DNA from: Xanthostigma xanthostigma
Taxonomy: Eukaryota; Arthropoda; Insecta; Raphidioptera; Raphidiidae
Assembly: GCA_963575645.1 (NCBI GenBank)
Contig: OY754470.1
Location: 11,602,501 to 11,666,500 of the forward strand
DNA: 64,000 nucleotides
Reading direction: 5' to 3'
Position 1 is the stretch's first letter, and each line of letters opens with the position of its first letter. A model generated the notes under the pieces. That model was given only the letters and a program-made list of their open reading frames with translations, searched no databases and was not told the origin of the DNA. Shown here piece by piece: positions 12,285 to 23,702 of this stretch. Position numbers and translations under genes: made by a program.

Positions 12285-12875
12285 GCCGTTTTACGAAGAT
12301 AATGAAAAAAATCTGAAAAAAGTTTTTTAATAGATTTTTTATGACAAAATTTTTTGTAAAAAATCCAAAATCATTAGGAGATTTATAAAGTTAAAAATTA
12401 AAGAAAACTTTTACTTGTAGTCTTATGGAAAATATGTCAACCTAGCATGCAAACGGTATTTTTTGCAAATAACCAAATAATGTCAGCAGTTCCAAAAACT
12501 AACTATGTAAAGCATCGATGTCCTACGCATATTTTAATATTTTTTCCAATTTAATTAGGAGACTTTTAATCAATAAAAAAAAATTATTAAACCTTAGCAC
12601 TTTTCGATTATGGACTTTTATTTTTGACAATTTTAACAATTTTAACTGAATTTTCAACTTTTTAATGATTTATTTTTAATTTTTATTACTTCTAATTTCT
12701 TTTTTTAATTATTTACTACAAAAATATGTAAAATACAGATATTTACATAAATTTTTTTTCTAACCTAACTTTGTACAAAAATTCAAAAGCTAGTCCATTA
12801 AGTAAAATATTGAAATAATTAATTAATATTAAAAAAATTATTTATTTATGCCTTTATGACAATAATTTATTGGTA
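12285..12875 (+). repeat. 0.6-kb interspersed repeat, copy 1
   Basis: Matches 44091-44697 over its whole length, with small indels in A/T runs and few substitutions. Landmarks are GCCGTTTTACGAAGATAATG at the start and TTATGACAATAATTTATTGG at the end. Just outside the left end lies TTAAGGAGGT; the other copy has ACCTCCTTAA to its right, so the true element may extend a little beyond the shared block. No coding capacity. Confidence 0.75.
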
Positions 12876-12879
12876 TCAT

Positions 12880-14370
12880 CGACTTATAACCTTTTGTAAA
12901 AATTTATTATGGAAAAGTTCTAATTTGAATAATAAATTTCATTTAAAAGTAGGTGACGGTTAGTACTATTTTATTACGTTTTAAACAATGTCCCATGTGT
13001 GTATGGTATAATCATAATATTCAAATGCTTCACATAAATCTAGTTGCTCGATTGAAAGTACATAATATATGATTGTTAATTTCTGTAATATCGCCAAATT
13101 AGGGCCTTCCACTTCTATCGTTACTCTAGAGTCTGGGGATCTGTGTTCAATTCGAAGCTGGTACTGCTGATAGTCGCGTCATAGTTTGATAATCACTGTT
13201 CTTTTGAGTAAGAATATACACATAATGTGTGACATCAAACATATTGTATATTATATAAGTACGTACTGTAATATACGCGTTGTCATTGTAATAAAATACG
13301 TACTGTAATAAAATGATTTGTTTAATCCGCGCCATGCTGTGTATTTCAGAGAAGAAACAGATGAGATGCTATCACCAGCACAGTGGGGTCATTAATCAAG
13401 CATCCGAGTTGGCTATGGCTTCCTTCTCAGTCGCACGGCACGGTTCAGCGCGGCGGCACGTTTAACTTAAAAGAAGACATTAGGGTAACGAATGGGGTCG
13501 AACAAGCCAAGCTGAAACAACAGACTTTGTCTGTAAGTTGTTGTTGTTATGTATGTGTGTCTGTTTGTGCGCATGTGTTGGCGTTGCGTTGCTGATGTCG
13601 CCGACGCCCTTAAACTCTTTTATCAGCCGTCAGACTTGGCTTACTCTCCTGCTGATGCCCTTTTTTATTGTTCTCGGAAGAAAATTCCTTCACAGCTTAA
13701 ACGGTCGGATAAAGTCTGAATAAAGGTTTGCTTCAGACTAATTGCATAAATATTTTGTCTCAAAGGAAACATTTTTTCTATATCATCCGCCGCGTCGCAA
13801 AAATCTAAATTCAGTTGCAATGAATGATTAAAGAAATTTAAAGATTGTGTACAGTTACGTTATTGTCTATTTTGACAAGAAGCTTCACTTAAATGATAAT
13901 GGTCGAATAGCATTCTTCAAGTATCAAGTTTAATCATAATTAATTTTTCGATACAGACTAATACCCATTTTGGAAACCTTGTAAGGAAACGAATTTTGAC
14001 AGAGGTTCCATACTATTAGTATTCTTTAACGGATAAAAGTTTAATGAAAAATGTGAGTCTCCCATGCAAAAAGTGCATTCAGGTCTAATCTGTTATTCTT
14101 TTCAAACGACTTCTGAACGCAATATCCTGTTTTTTTTTATTCAGAGAATAAACGGATGCGTTATATTAAATTATATCAGTACTCGCGGGACTGATACCAT
14201 TATCGGAGCTACAGGAACAAATCCCAAATGAGCCTTTTGCGTCGCTTTCCTTTCTCTAGACTCTGGAGACTCATGTAAAATTCAGAGCATAACGTATTAT
14301 TACCTTTTAAAATTCTTTTGTTTATATAGAACTCAAAAATATTATTCTCTAATTATAGTTTATAAAAAAA
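12880..14370. other. Mostly anonymous DNA
   Basis: Besides the segment at 13380-13535, nothing is recognised. A degenerate B-box-like GTTCAATTC near 13148 hints at an old SINE. Confidence 0.35.
13380..13535 (+). other. GC-richer segment with donor-like site
   Basis: Contains CACGGCACGGTTCAGCGCGG and ends CTTTGTCT|GTAAGT at 13531, a good splice donor. It stands out from its AT-rich flanks and could be a non-coding or first exon of an unknown transcript on the plus strand. No protein motif seen. Confidence 0.2.
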
Positions 14371-14376
14371 TTAAGT

Positions 14377-14633
14377 TCAAAAACTAAAACCCGACTACTA
14401 AAAAGATAAAACAAGAAAATATTTTCGTGGTCGTATGCCACCTCATATATATAATATGGTCATATGGCGTACTCTAGATATATAGCGTGATGCACTTTAC
14501 CCTAAAGCTTATAATCGCTTACTATTGTTAAAATGTATTGTTTTGTTAAGGTAGGTGGAATACGATCACGGCTATCCTCAGATAAGAACATTTTCTTGTT
14601 TCATACTTTTTAGTAGTCGGGTTTTAGATTTTT
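14377..14633. mobile_element. Foldback element, about 65-bp arms
   Basis: The ends are AAACTAAAACCCGACTACTA and its inverted counterpart (14600-14633, TAGTAGTCGGGTTTTAG). Pairing continues inward through CGTGGTCGTATGCCACCT against the complement of AGGTGGAATACGATCACG. The loop is about 120 bp. No coding sequence. Confidence 0.65.
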
Positions 14634-14639
14634 AACCTA

Positions 14640-15585
14640 ATTTTTATTAAAATTATTTTTTTGAACTTATTTTTTATTTGTTTTCAGTTTGCTCACCCCT
14701 GGGACCAAAATTCAAAAATAAATGTAGCCTATGTTACCCAGACCATAATAACAAATTGATTGACACCTTATATATCAAAATCGGATGAATAGTTTAGGCG
14801 ATACGGTGGAACATCCGTAAATACTGCTATATTTATAACCCTTCCTTTTTGGATGCGCCGAAGTCGGGTAAAAATAGAGCACCGTTTCACTGTACCGAGC
14901 TAGCAGTACAGTGAAAGATAGTTGGAAGATACCGGTTTTGAACCCCGATTGTGGCAAATATGACACCAGCGTATTTTGTACTGAACATCTTATTCTTGTT
15001 GAGGTTTTTCATGGTTTTCATTAACAATTCCAGATACATAGAACTACTTATACAAGGTCAAAACCGATAGCCTCTACGATGTGTACAAAGTTACCTACCT
15101 TATCTCAATTTCGTATAATTTCTAAACTTTCATTTTGCTAAGTTGATGCTTAAAATTGTAAAAAAATATTGCAATCTAGACATTATCATTTTATAAGTTT
15201 TATCGAAAAAAATGTAAGTTACTGTCGGAATTTTATAAATAATTTAGTGTCTCATTAAAATGAAATGTCAAAGTGTTTTGTCCATGTACCTATAGAAAAA
15301 AATTGAATGCACTGCATATTAACGTGCTCAGCTCGAAAGTTTAGGATTCGGGTTAAAATCCCGACTGTGATTTTATTTTCATTTTCTTTAAAAAGTTGAT
15401 ACATTTAAAAGAAACATTATGTTTGCTGAGAGATTGCTTAAAATCAATATCTTCAACAGTATATAGACGGGATATAAGAATCTGACACAAACTAGACAAT
15501 TACTTATTGCTGAAGGCGGAGAGGGAGCGAAACTGGACATTGGATAATTTGTTAAAAGAATAAGTTTACGTAAGAAGTTGAAAGA
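14640..15585. other. Anonymous DNA
   Basis: A B-box-like GGGTTAAAATCCC lies at about 15352 and may be an old SINE. The 84-codon minus-strand frame at 15388-15642 is Leu/Ser-rich and partly overlaps the exon-like stretch in another frame. Confidence 0.35.
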
Positions 15586-15590
15586 GCTTT

Positions 15591-16166
15591 TTAAGATGGG
15601 CGAGAACAGGCGTTGGCAGCAATCAAAGGGAACGGAACACAATGTTCATAGTTGTTGTTGAACGTGTTGAACGAGCCGGTATAGTCGGTGGACGATATTA
15701 TCGACAACATACATCTCGGAATTGGCTGCTCGCAGTTAACGGAGGGTGTGGAACATTGATAAATGGCATCATAAATTACACCCGACCAAACGCAGCCACC
15801 GGGTTGCTCAGTTAACGTCACCGCGTACATAGAGTCCACGCATAACCCTACGTTGATTTTTAAACGGAACTTTTTGACGTGATAACGTCTTATAAATTGA
15901 TGAAACACCGGCTGCACGCACGAAAAAGTGTCACGTTCCGCCTGAGCCTGAACGTGCAAGCGAGAGCGCGGTATAAGCGATAGAGAGGCACGTTCGGCCC
16001 AAGCGTCGGCTTGTACGCATTTCTCTCTCTTCTCGCGTGACGTCAGAGAGTTCATCAATGTTTCTTTATGACGTTATCACGTAAAATTATCGTCCGTAAA
16101 CCGACTTTACAGACAACCAATTTTTGCAAAAGATTTCAAGATTAAAACTCAATTTAAACATTTTTG
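15591..16166 (-). pseudogene. Cysteine-rich ORF split by an RF1 insertion
   Basis: The minus strand from 15870 down to the TAA at 15591-15593 is open for about 92 codons and looks genuinely coding. Third positions are GC-rich (GTG GAC TCT ATG TAC GCG GTG ACG), and seven cysteines are spread through it (for example GLCVD, GGCVW, VNCEQPIPRC). RF1 (15876-16121) sits directly upstream. If the RF1 copy and one T-tract duplication are ignored, the same frame continues to an ATG at 16159-16161, preceded in frame by a TGA about 30 bases further up. Product unknown; the cysteine pattern would suit a secreted or extracellular domain, which is inference. It could be a host exon or an older mobile or viral gene remnant. 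Confidence 0.45.
15876..16121 (+). mobile_element. RF1 interspersed element, 246-bp form
   Basis: Begins GACGTGATAACG and ends ACAACCAAT, flanked by T tracts on both sides (15871-15875 and 16122-16125), as expected of a T4 target duplication. This form carries the CTCTCTGACGTCACGCGAGA-type interior shared, in inverse orientation, with 50830-51076. Its internal 63-codon minus-strand frame recurs in other copies and is repeat sequence, not a gene. Confidence 0.8.
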
Positions 16167-16276
16167 AAAAAATTCTTTCAGATCATAATATGTGCGTTAA
16201 ATATACGTGTCGATTGACGTCCTAACGTAGTCGGTATCGTAATATAGTGCAAGATCCGGTATAAGAAATATATACC

Positions 16277-16445
16277 CTCACATCGATGGTTGCCTAGATT
16301 TTTGAGTTCTTCTGAAAGAAGATTTTTCCGATTGTGTAAGTGCGCCCCATTGATCAAATACTAGATTCAAGTCAGATTAAATATTAACAATCGTAAAAAT
16401 CTTCTTTCAGAAGAACTCGAAAATCAAGGCAAACATCGATGTGAC
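16277..16445. mobile_element. Small foldback element
   Basis: Left arm 16278-16333 (TCACATCGATGGTTGCC...) and right arm 16391-16444 (ending GGCAAACATCGATGTGA) are inverted copies with few differences, around a loop of roughly 55 bp. The arms include CTTCTGAAAGAAGATTTTT and its complement. No coding sequence. Confidence 0.7.
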
Positions 16446-16449
16446 AAAC

Positions 16450-18465
16450 TTTTGCTGTTGGGTAGGGAATAAAATAACCTTTCATTTCATAAAAAAATTA
16501 CTAAATAACTGATGAGGGTATATTAATAACGCTTGCTTACCTGTTTATACCTCCAACTTCACAGTTGTGCTGCAGAAAAATTAGTAGTAGTAAACTTCTA
16601 TTTTTCCAATTCCTTGTGTCATATTCTCTCAGCTTATGCTCGATTTTTATGATTAACAAATCGAGGAAGTTTATTCAAAAAGTTTAAATAGAATTTATTT
16701 TATTTAACAGCATCGGTACGCGATATAGCTAGGCAAGCCATTTGCAATTTATCATTAAATATATTATCTAATATATATAATATTTGTCATCATCAACTAA
16801 CAGATGAGATATGTTTCTAATGCCGGATTTTAGACAAATATTTTATTGTCGAGATTTCGTTCTAGAAAGAATAACTTTCCAATGTACTACATAAGTTAAA
16901 AACCATTTAAAGTAGGTATTAGAATAATGTGCATAATATATAATTTCCTAATATATGCCTGTCTGTCGTCTGTCTGTCTGTCCGTCAGTCTAAGTCCTTT
17001 TAACCAATAGTGATAAAATAAAAATATAGCTATAACTTGCAGGAAGTGAGGTACATAACACGATATTTTTAGTAATAAAATATTTTCATAAATTAATGAA
17101 ATAAAAAATGTTCAAACTTATTTATTATAAATGCTACGTCAAAAAGTTATTAATAAAAGTTGTACAGAATTTTATGATATATAAAATTGATGTCTATAAT
17201 ATTTTTGTGAGACAGTTACAGAGATACAGCAAACAGCACTCTTATTTTCAAGAAAACTCAGTTTTAAACTCACTACCGACACCTCAACGATTCCCAATCG
17301 CTGCCTACTCAAAAGGCACGGTTGAATACCAATGAGCTTTGCAGTAAATAATATAAATAAACCATCTGTAATGCATATTAACGTAATATATTTTCCAGCT
17401 CTAAAAAGTTCCTCATCGTTTTCAAAAATGCGAACATATAAGCTTATGGAAATGATTCGAGTGTTTTCGTACCTAATTGGTTAGCTATTAAATAGTTTGA
17501 AATTAAATCAAGTCAAGTAGTTGAAGCTTGATTTTTAATTTATAAAAACGTCAAACTACTTGATTTGATGAATCTTCAGCTGTTTTGTATGGCACCTAAG
17601 ACGGAAGAGCGTATCTCCACAATATATCTGCTTGTCTATCTACTTGTACCGACGTTATTCGAAAACGGCTGTGTCGTTTTTGATAACATTTGAAATACTA
17701 TCATATGGCGCCCAAACTTAAAACAGAGAGTACTTAATTTTCGCGCAGTCGGATATCCCATGTATGAAATACATAGACAAATGTGTCTGTGTAAATTAAT
17801 ATTAGGCGAGACAAATGAAGAGCCAACAATTTAATCTTGCTTTTATTCTGCAGGCTGCCAGAAATTTAAAAGTTAAGGTTGCAGCAGAATGAACTATGAA
17901 ATCCCATGATGATATGAAAGTACTTGTTGAGAGCGACATTTGGACGTCAATGTTATTTATGTAGTCGATGACACAGAGACAATCCGAAAAATGACCGGAA
18001 GTGACGTTGTCATTTCATATAAAGGTTCTCTGGTTTGAGCGAAGTAGAAAACAGAGTCGCCCTTATGGCTCAACATTGAAGGTACCTATAGTATAGCGTT
18101 AAATCTACAAGCAGACTAACATATAACTACCACCTCTTCTGAGTGGGCAAATATCTATCAAAGTTATAATTTAAAAGATCATCTATCTAGATATTTATTG
18201 CAATCATAAAACACATACTGAGGCTTTAAATCATTGGGTAGCCTGTGGTAATTTCTGCAGGAGGTGCAATCTTTTAAATGAATCGTGTATACCTATTTAA
18301 CCATCTCAATTTATGATTTTGACAAGAGAACATTTTAAATAATTGCTACCAATTACGATTATTTTTACCTATTCAGAACTGTAAGATTACGCAGATTAAT
18401 TTATTGTTTTTTGGTCGAGTATGTATAAGAATTTCGTATATTTTTATGAGATTTCTTTTACGAAA
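16450..18465. other. Anonymous DNA
   Basis: No gene. A short GTCT simple repeat lies at about 16960-16985, and a weak inverted repeat (AAATCAAGTCAAGTAGTT) at 17500-17570. The 75-codon frame at 17108-17335 is not convincing. Confidence 0.4.
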
Positions 18466-18470
18466 AAAAA

Positions 18471-18646
18471 TTGGTTTACGGACGATAGTTTTACGTGATA
18501 ACGTATTCCGCTCGAATATCATATTTAATAATCACGCACAGGGTCAGGCGGAACGTTAGGAACGTTACACTTTTTCGTGCATGCAGCCGGTGTTTCATCT
18601 TTTTATATTGACGTGATTCATCAATTTATAAGACGTTATCACGTCA
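18471..18646 (-). mobile_element. RF1 element, short form, end-deleted
   Basis: Starts in TTGGTTTACGGACGATAG, so the outer GTCTGTAAAGTC part of the usual end is deleted, and ends TTATCACGTC near 18645. The interior is the short GCACAGGGTCAGGCGGAACG type. An extra ATTGACGTGATTC near 18607 suggests an internal rearrangement. Confidence 0.65.
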
Positions 18647-18671
18647 ATAATTTATGTTCTATTTCTCCTAT

Positions 18672-19180
18672 CTTCTACATATAATAATTATAATAATTCG
18701 AATCTATGATATTGCATCTTTCGCTTCAAATTTAGGTTAATTTTATTTATTAAAATTACTCACCACCTATAATAATAATTGTTTTTTTTAACTTTCTTTC
18801 TTTCGTATTTATTTTAAGTCTCAAAGATTAACTGTCATAATATTTTGAAAACAATTGTTTCATTGTTTATATAAAATTCCAAAACCTACTTACAATATTT
18901 AAGTATTTTCATACGTCAAAAAATTGATTTTTATAATGATAAAATTTGTAAGAAAACGATTTTTTCGAGAGATGAGACCTAGCTAAAACGATTTTTTGCC
19001 CCCCAAAATCCCTTCTCAGTAAATTTCATCCAAATCGTTAGGGCCGTTTTCGAGAAAAGCACGCACAGGGTCAGGCGGAACGTTAGGAACTTTAGGCGTT
19101 ACATTTTTTTGTGCATGCAGCCGGTGTTTCATCAATTTATTAGATTGGTGATTCATCAATTTATAAGACGTTATCACGTC
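18672..19180 (-). mobile_element. RF1 element, long form, truncated
   Basis: Collinear with the long interior of 53803-54415 in inverse orientation. It ends properly in ATTTATAAGACGTTATCACGTC at 19180 with A's following, but lacks the TTGGTTGTCTG end. It breaks off inside the family at about 18672. Confidence 0.7.
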
Positions 19181-19522
19181 AAAAATCACACTATAAGTCC
19201 AGTATTACTGACAAAATCACGATTTTTTGCTATTTGTCAATTTAATTTTTTTTGGGCAGTATTTTTTTGCTTACAAAAAAAAAATTGTTTTAATAGTTTA
19301 AAATTCTGAAGTATAGTTTATTTTACTCGTTCTTTTCACTTAGCTCCATGTTCAATAGTCATTTGTACAACCTTGGGGTAGAACTCATGGCGCGTTTTTA
19401 GGTTGTCTATTGTAATTTTATATATTAAATATTCTCTTTATATTATTCACTTCAACATTTATGTAGGTTGTGAACGATTCCACGTAAATAAATTGTATCA
19501 CAATTATTCTATAACTTTCTTT

Positions 19523-19583
19523 ATTACGGAATACGTTATCACGTAAAACTATCGTCCGTAAACCGACTTTACAGACAACCAAT
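19523..19583 (+). mobile_element. RF1 solo end
   Basis: Sixty bases reading ATTACGGAATACGTTATCAC and on to ACAACCAAT, followed by T's. This is only the right end of RF1, in the opposite orientation to the truncated copy at 18672-19180. The two could be parts of one element separated by an inversion. Confidence 0.65.
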
Positions 19584-19589
19584 TTTTTT

Positions 19590-20390
19590 TTCGTTTACTC
19601 TAGGCCGAGAGCTGGTAAAAAGTGTCAATTGGATTTTTAATTTCTTATTGAAATAATAAATTAAAAATGTGAATTGGTGCTAGACCTAGACAACTCGAGT
19701 TGTTGACGGTAAAAAAAAAAAAATAAATAACAAGGCGATAATTTATAATGCTCTAAGATATTTTTACGGGAGATTCTTTTGATTTAGGATTTTTGCAAAT
19801 ATACGTTTTTAACGGAAATAATTTGACACGACTTTATGCTGAGATTTTATTAAAAGGGATGTTATCACCGGTCACTTATAAAGGTAAAATATGATAATAC
19901 GACTGATTAGTGGTAATTTATGAGTGCGCAGTGTTGATTGGAGAAACCATAAACGTGTAATTGATATTGGCAACATTGAATGCTATCTGTGCAATCCAGT
20001 TCGCTTTATTTATCACCTATAATTATACCGGCAAATACCATTTACGTCGCAGTGCCGAGGATTGAAATGTCGCCGACAAATCATCAGTTTTTTACGCAAC
20101 TATTTATTATGTTGATTTCACTATAAATGGCGTTCATATTTATTTGCTACGAATAGCTGGAATACTTTTCAGTGTTATGCATGTAAGAAATAGTTTTCCT
20201 TATATGAATCGGTAGGTCTTGAATTATTTTAGATCAGTCCTTCTCAAATACGACGACTCCAAAATAAGAAAATAGTTGGCAAAACCAAAAGTGCACATCC
20301 CGCAAGTTTCCACTGTACATATTATAATGAAAAAAAAATTGAGAAAATAGATTTAAAAATTAGATATAACTTCTTATATGAACGAAAGTC
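19590..20390. other. Anonymous DNA
   Basis: No gene or repeat identified. Confidence 0.4.
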
Positions 20391-20590
20391 AGCTCTGACG
20401 CACAAAGCGACAATAAAGCACATACCGCTAGTTTAGCGGTATGTGCAAAAACAATTAAAAATATAGAAAAAAATGAAAAATAAAATGGAATAGAAAAAAA
20501 ATATTACTTGTGTCAGCGGGAATCGAATCCGGCACCTTGCTATTATAACTGGACTAACGCTTTTAACCGCTCGGCAATACCGATATCGCA
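20391..20590 (-). repeat. RF2 start with terminal hairpin, then tRNA-like unit
   Basis: At 20418-20446 a perfect 13-bp hairpin (GCACATACCGCTA / TAGCGGTATGTGC, 3-nt loop) forms the RF2 terminus. At 20495-20590 the minus strand carries an A-box-like TTGCCGAGCGGTTAAAAGC and a B-box-like GGATTCGATTCCC. The tRNA-like unit lies between this partial RF2 and the longer RF2 copy at 20640-21118. Confidence 0.6.
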
Positions 20591-20639
20591 GCTTGCGTTG
20601 TTATTGTGGTATAGAAGTGTAGCAGTTATTCTACGTAAT

Positions 20640-21118
20640 ACACTACATTTACAATAACAGTAATAGGTATTTTTTTGTTTTTTTAAGGTTTTTTATTTTA
20701 ACTATTAGCTGTCAAAAATAATAAAATAAAACTGTTTATAAAAATTAAACTACTGAACACATTTATATGAATTTAAATAGGGTTCTGGTCTGATACTAAA
20801 CAAAGTGAATAAAATATAACCAAAGGCAATCCGACCAAAATTGCGATCTGTAGAGTCGTGACGTACATACGTACAGACCAACCGACAACTGCTGTTTGTA
20901 ATTTTCAATTACAATTTTTTTTAATAGTATTTATGAACTCGAATTGATTTAAAAATGGTTCTGTTTTATAGATCAGAATCTCCTCTTTTCAAAAAACTTC
21001 AATTTGAATGGATTTCGTGTGAAATTAACTTAGATATAACTTCTTATACGAACGAAAGTCAGCTCTGACGCACAAAGCGATAATAAAGCACATACCGCTA
21101 GCTTAGCAACAAACTCTT
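20640..21118 (-). repeat. RF2 interspersed repeat
   Basis: Collinear with 63500-64000 in inverse orientation. Landmarks in minus-strand order are the CTTTGTGCGTCAGAGCTGA block, the TGAAG...GAGGAGATTCTGATC block, a GTACGTACGTCACGAC block and TGACAGCTAATAGTTAAAAT. At 20945-20975 it carries the uninterrupted sequence GGTTCTGTTTTATAGATCAG, the empty site for the RF1 insertion found at 53803-54415. Confidence 0.75.
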
Positions 21119-21144
21119 CAGCTTTATATATTAGTATAGATAAC

Positions 21145-21755
21145 CTACTGTTAAAATAATATAAAAATATATATACGAGATTTCTTTAACGATAGAAGAA
21201 TTAATTTCGTTTTATTATGTTTTTTTGCACGTTATAAAAGTGCATTTAGATATAATCTTTAGCTTTTATACATTTTATAAGACACGTAATTTTGTATTCC
21301 AAAATCTCATAAATAAAAAAAGAAACAGCATTTGGTAAGTTTCTAAATTGCATAGCGTGAAAATCGCCACTTTGTAACTTATAAGGTCGATTTTAAACAT
21401 GTAGCACACTTATGTTTCAACAGTGTTAAATGTTACAGATTGTTTCACAAAAATAAAACATGCACTGAACTCGATAAAATGTTTTTTTTTAATTTTTAAC
21501 CTTTAGTGATATTACTCATAATATTCTATAGCATATTAAAAATAGCAATGAATAGGGTGCTTAATCGCATTTAATGCGGAAGTTTTAAAACTTTGGGAAT
21601 TTGTAGAGTTTGATACACTGAATGAAATGAGGCTTCATGCTAAATATTGGCAAAATGTCGAAAAACAGTTTCTTTTAATTATCTTGCTTCCGTTAACTCA
21701 TAGGCAAAAGATGTTTGTATGAAAATAAAATATGTATAATTAAATTTTCTACAAA
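21145..21755. other. Anonymous DNA
   Basis: No gene or clear repeat. AT-rich. Confidence 0.4.
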
Positions 21756-21759
21756 ATAT

Positions 21760-22265
21760 GTTTTATACCATTTTTTACCATTCCAACATCATAAGTGGAA
21801 TGGGGAATGGTATTAATTTGGGCAAAAATTAACATTTAAAAAGTTTACAATATTTTTCGTTTTGAGGTCTCCCGAATCCAAAAAACATTTTTGATAAAGT
21901 CCGTGCGTCTGTTTGTGAACACAATACAGGTCAAACGTATGAGCTGATTAAAACCAAACTTAGGATGGATATGTAAATATAAAGAGCCCTATTGTTTTTG
22001 GGAAAAATCGGTGCATGCGCAGAAGAGATATATGCTATAATGTTGTTTTACCATTCCAACCCACAAATGGGGAATGGTACTAGTTTAGGTTAAAAAACAC
22101 TTTTCAAAATATTACAATATCTTTTCGTTTTGAGGTCCCCAGAGTTGAAAAAATATATTTTCGGAAAAACTCTGTGCGTCTGTTTGTCTGTTAGTCTGTG
22201 AGCACGATACAGGTCAAACGGATGAGCGGATTAAAACCAAATTTTGGGAGGATGTTTGATATGCA
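21760..22265 (+). repeat. Two tandem copies of a 0.29-kb repeat
   Basis: Each copy begins TTACCATTCCAAC and a second GGGGAATGGTA box, followed by CGTTTTGAGGTC, then TGTGCGTCTGTTTGTCTG and GGTCAAACGGATGAGCGGAT. The two copies start near 21768 and 22059. A third, inverted copy is at 56430-56765. A GGTCAAACGG-type fragment is not coding. Confidence 0.7.
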
Positions 22266-22434
22266 AATATGAATTTTATTTTCTTTATTATACTATATCA
22301 AATGTGAACATTTTGAAGTTGGAATGATCCCGTCGTCCAACTGGTTTGAATTTTTTTATATAATGATGGTATACTTTTCGGTTTATTATTGTATTTACTT
22401 TGACAATAAAGTTTTGTAAAAACAGTAATGAAAC

Positions 22435-22485
22435 TCTCGCGAGAGTAGAAAGATTCGGGGTTCGTATCCCGACGGTGACATGTTT
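22435..22485 (+). repeat. Weak tRNA-like SINE fragment
   Basis: A B-box-like GGGGTTCGTATCCCGAC at 22457-22473 is the only clear element. The A-box region is too degraded to score. Confidence 0.25.
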
Positions 22486-22539
22486 AAGAATTTTTTTAAA
22501 TATAGCATTGTAACAATGGGTGTTTCTTGACAATAAAGC

Positions 22540-23115
22540 AAACAGTAGCTATTCTTTAAAATATTTAAATATTTAATTTCGCAATGAACCTAAATCATTA
22601 GTGATTTTAGTGTGCTCGTTACATTCCAAATGTGTTCTGATTTCATGTAAAATTTGCAACCTGTAGAAATACTTATATCTTTAATAGACTAAAATTCAGT
22701 TCAGTGGAATTTTAATCTGCCTCGTTGTGTTCAACGAAGAGAAGGAAAACCCATAATTGGTATGCAAGTCGCTGTTGTTGTTGGAGGTTGTTAGTTAATG
22801 AGTGATTTGAATGTATTTTGCATAATATTATTCAAGTTAAATGATTTAATAATAAGCTGCCAAAGTTAACAGTAAGTATTAATTATGGCTCATAAAAATG
22901 ATTGATTACATGAGAAAATTAGGTATATAATTGTAGGTAAGTATACATTATAGTACTTTGCATAGATAACATACAGAACATTTTACTGATTATACAGAAT
23001 GTCCCAGACATGACTCCCTAGACCTGTACATATTTTATTACATGAGAATAACTTAACAGATTTATTGTCCTATTTAAGAAAAATAAGTTGAATGTTGTCT
23101 CAAACATAACATGAT
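22540..23115. other. Anonymous DNA
   Basis: No gene or clear repeat. Confidence 0.4.
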
Positions 23116-23118
23116 AAC

Positions 23119-23207
23119 GTGACCATACGTCCCGCTTTGTACGGGACAGTCCCGCTTTCAAGCTGTCTGTCCCGCTGTCCCCAGCGAGGGCAAAATGTCC
23201 CGCTTTT
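23119..23207 (+). mobile_element. hAT-like terminal region
   Basis: GTGACCATACGTCCCGCTTT followed by repeated GTCCCGCT boxes (four in 90 bp) is typical of the ends of a group of hAT elements, from general knowledge. The outermost bases are too altered to call a target duplication, and the opposite end is not found in the next kilobase. Confidence 0.45.
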
Positions 23208-23390
23208 GCAAACAGATCATACGATAATTTAACTTACAATTATTTTTTCGAACTCGCAACGTGTAACTGCGGCGTGACAGGCGACGAGAGAGCGAATGAC
23301 GCACGAGAGCGGGATAAATATCCGCTTTTTATAGTCTGCTTGTTTTCTGACTGTTTTTCGTGTCCAAGTGACTGCACCCCAGTCGCACGC

Positions 23391-23457
23391 ATGGATACGG
23401 AAAACCGTCCGAAAACAAGCAGATTTAGAAGCGCAAATATCACAGAAATACTATATG
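23391..23457 (+). CDS. Candidate first exon, possibly hAT transposase
   Basis: An ATG at 23391 opens 22 codons (MDTENRPKTSRFRSANITE...) ending at a good donor, TATG|GTAAGC at 23458. The upstream 110 bases are GC-rich and contain a TATA-like GGGATAAATATCC. Its position 180 bases inside the hAT-like end suggests a transposase first exon, but I cannot recognise the family from this little protein, and no downstream exon is visible. Confidence 0.3.
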
Positions 23458-23702
23458 GTAAGCAATCAAAATTGTTTCGGAATATTCAAACTTTAGGCGC
23501 GTTGATATTTGTCGATCCATGCAGTTACTTCAATAAGCCAACCATTAACATGCTATCTGCATGATTTTCTAATATCTAAGCTCTAAAAGAGATTTATTTG
23601 AGTGATTTTGATTCATTTGGTGGCTAAAAATTAGAAATATATCACTAGGGCTTAGTAACTCATGTAATACAATCTACTTATTTTATGTTACCTACTCTTT
23701 TC

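Noticed and set aside
23274..23564. 96-codon frame as one uninterrupted protein
   Set aside because: The only persuasive part is the short exon-like stretch from the internal ATG to the GTAAGC donor; the rest looks like untranslated leader and intron.
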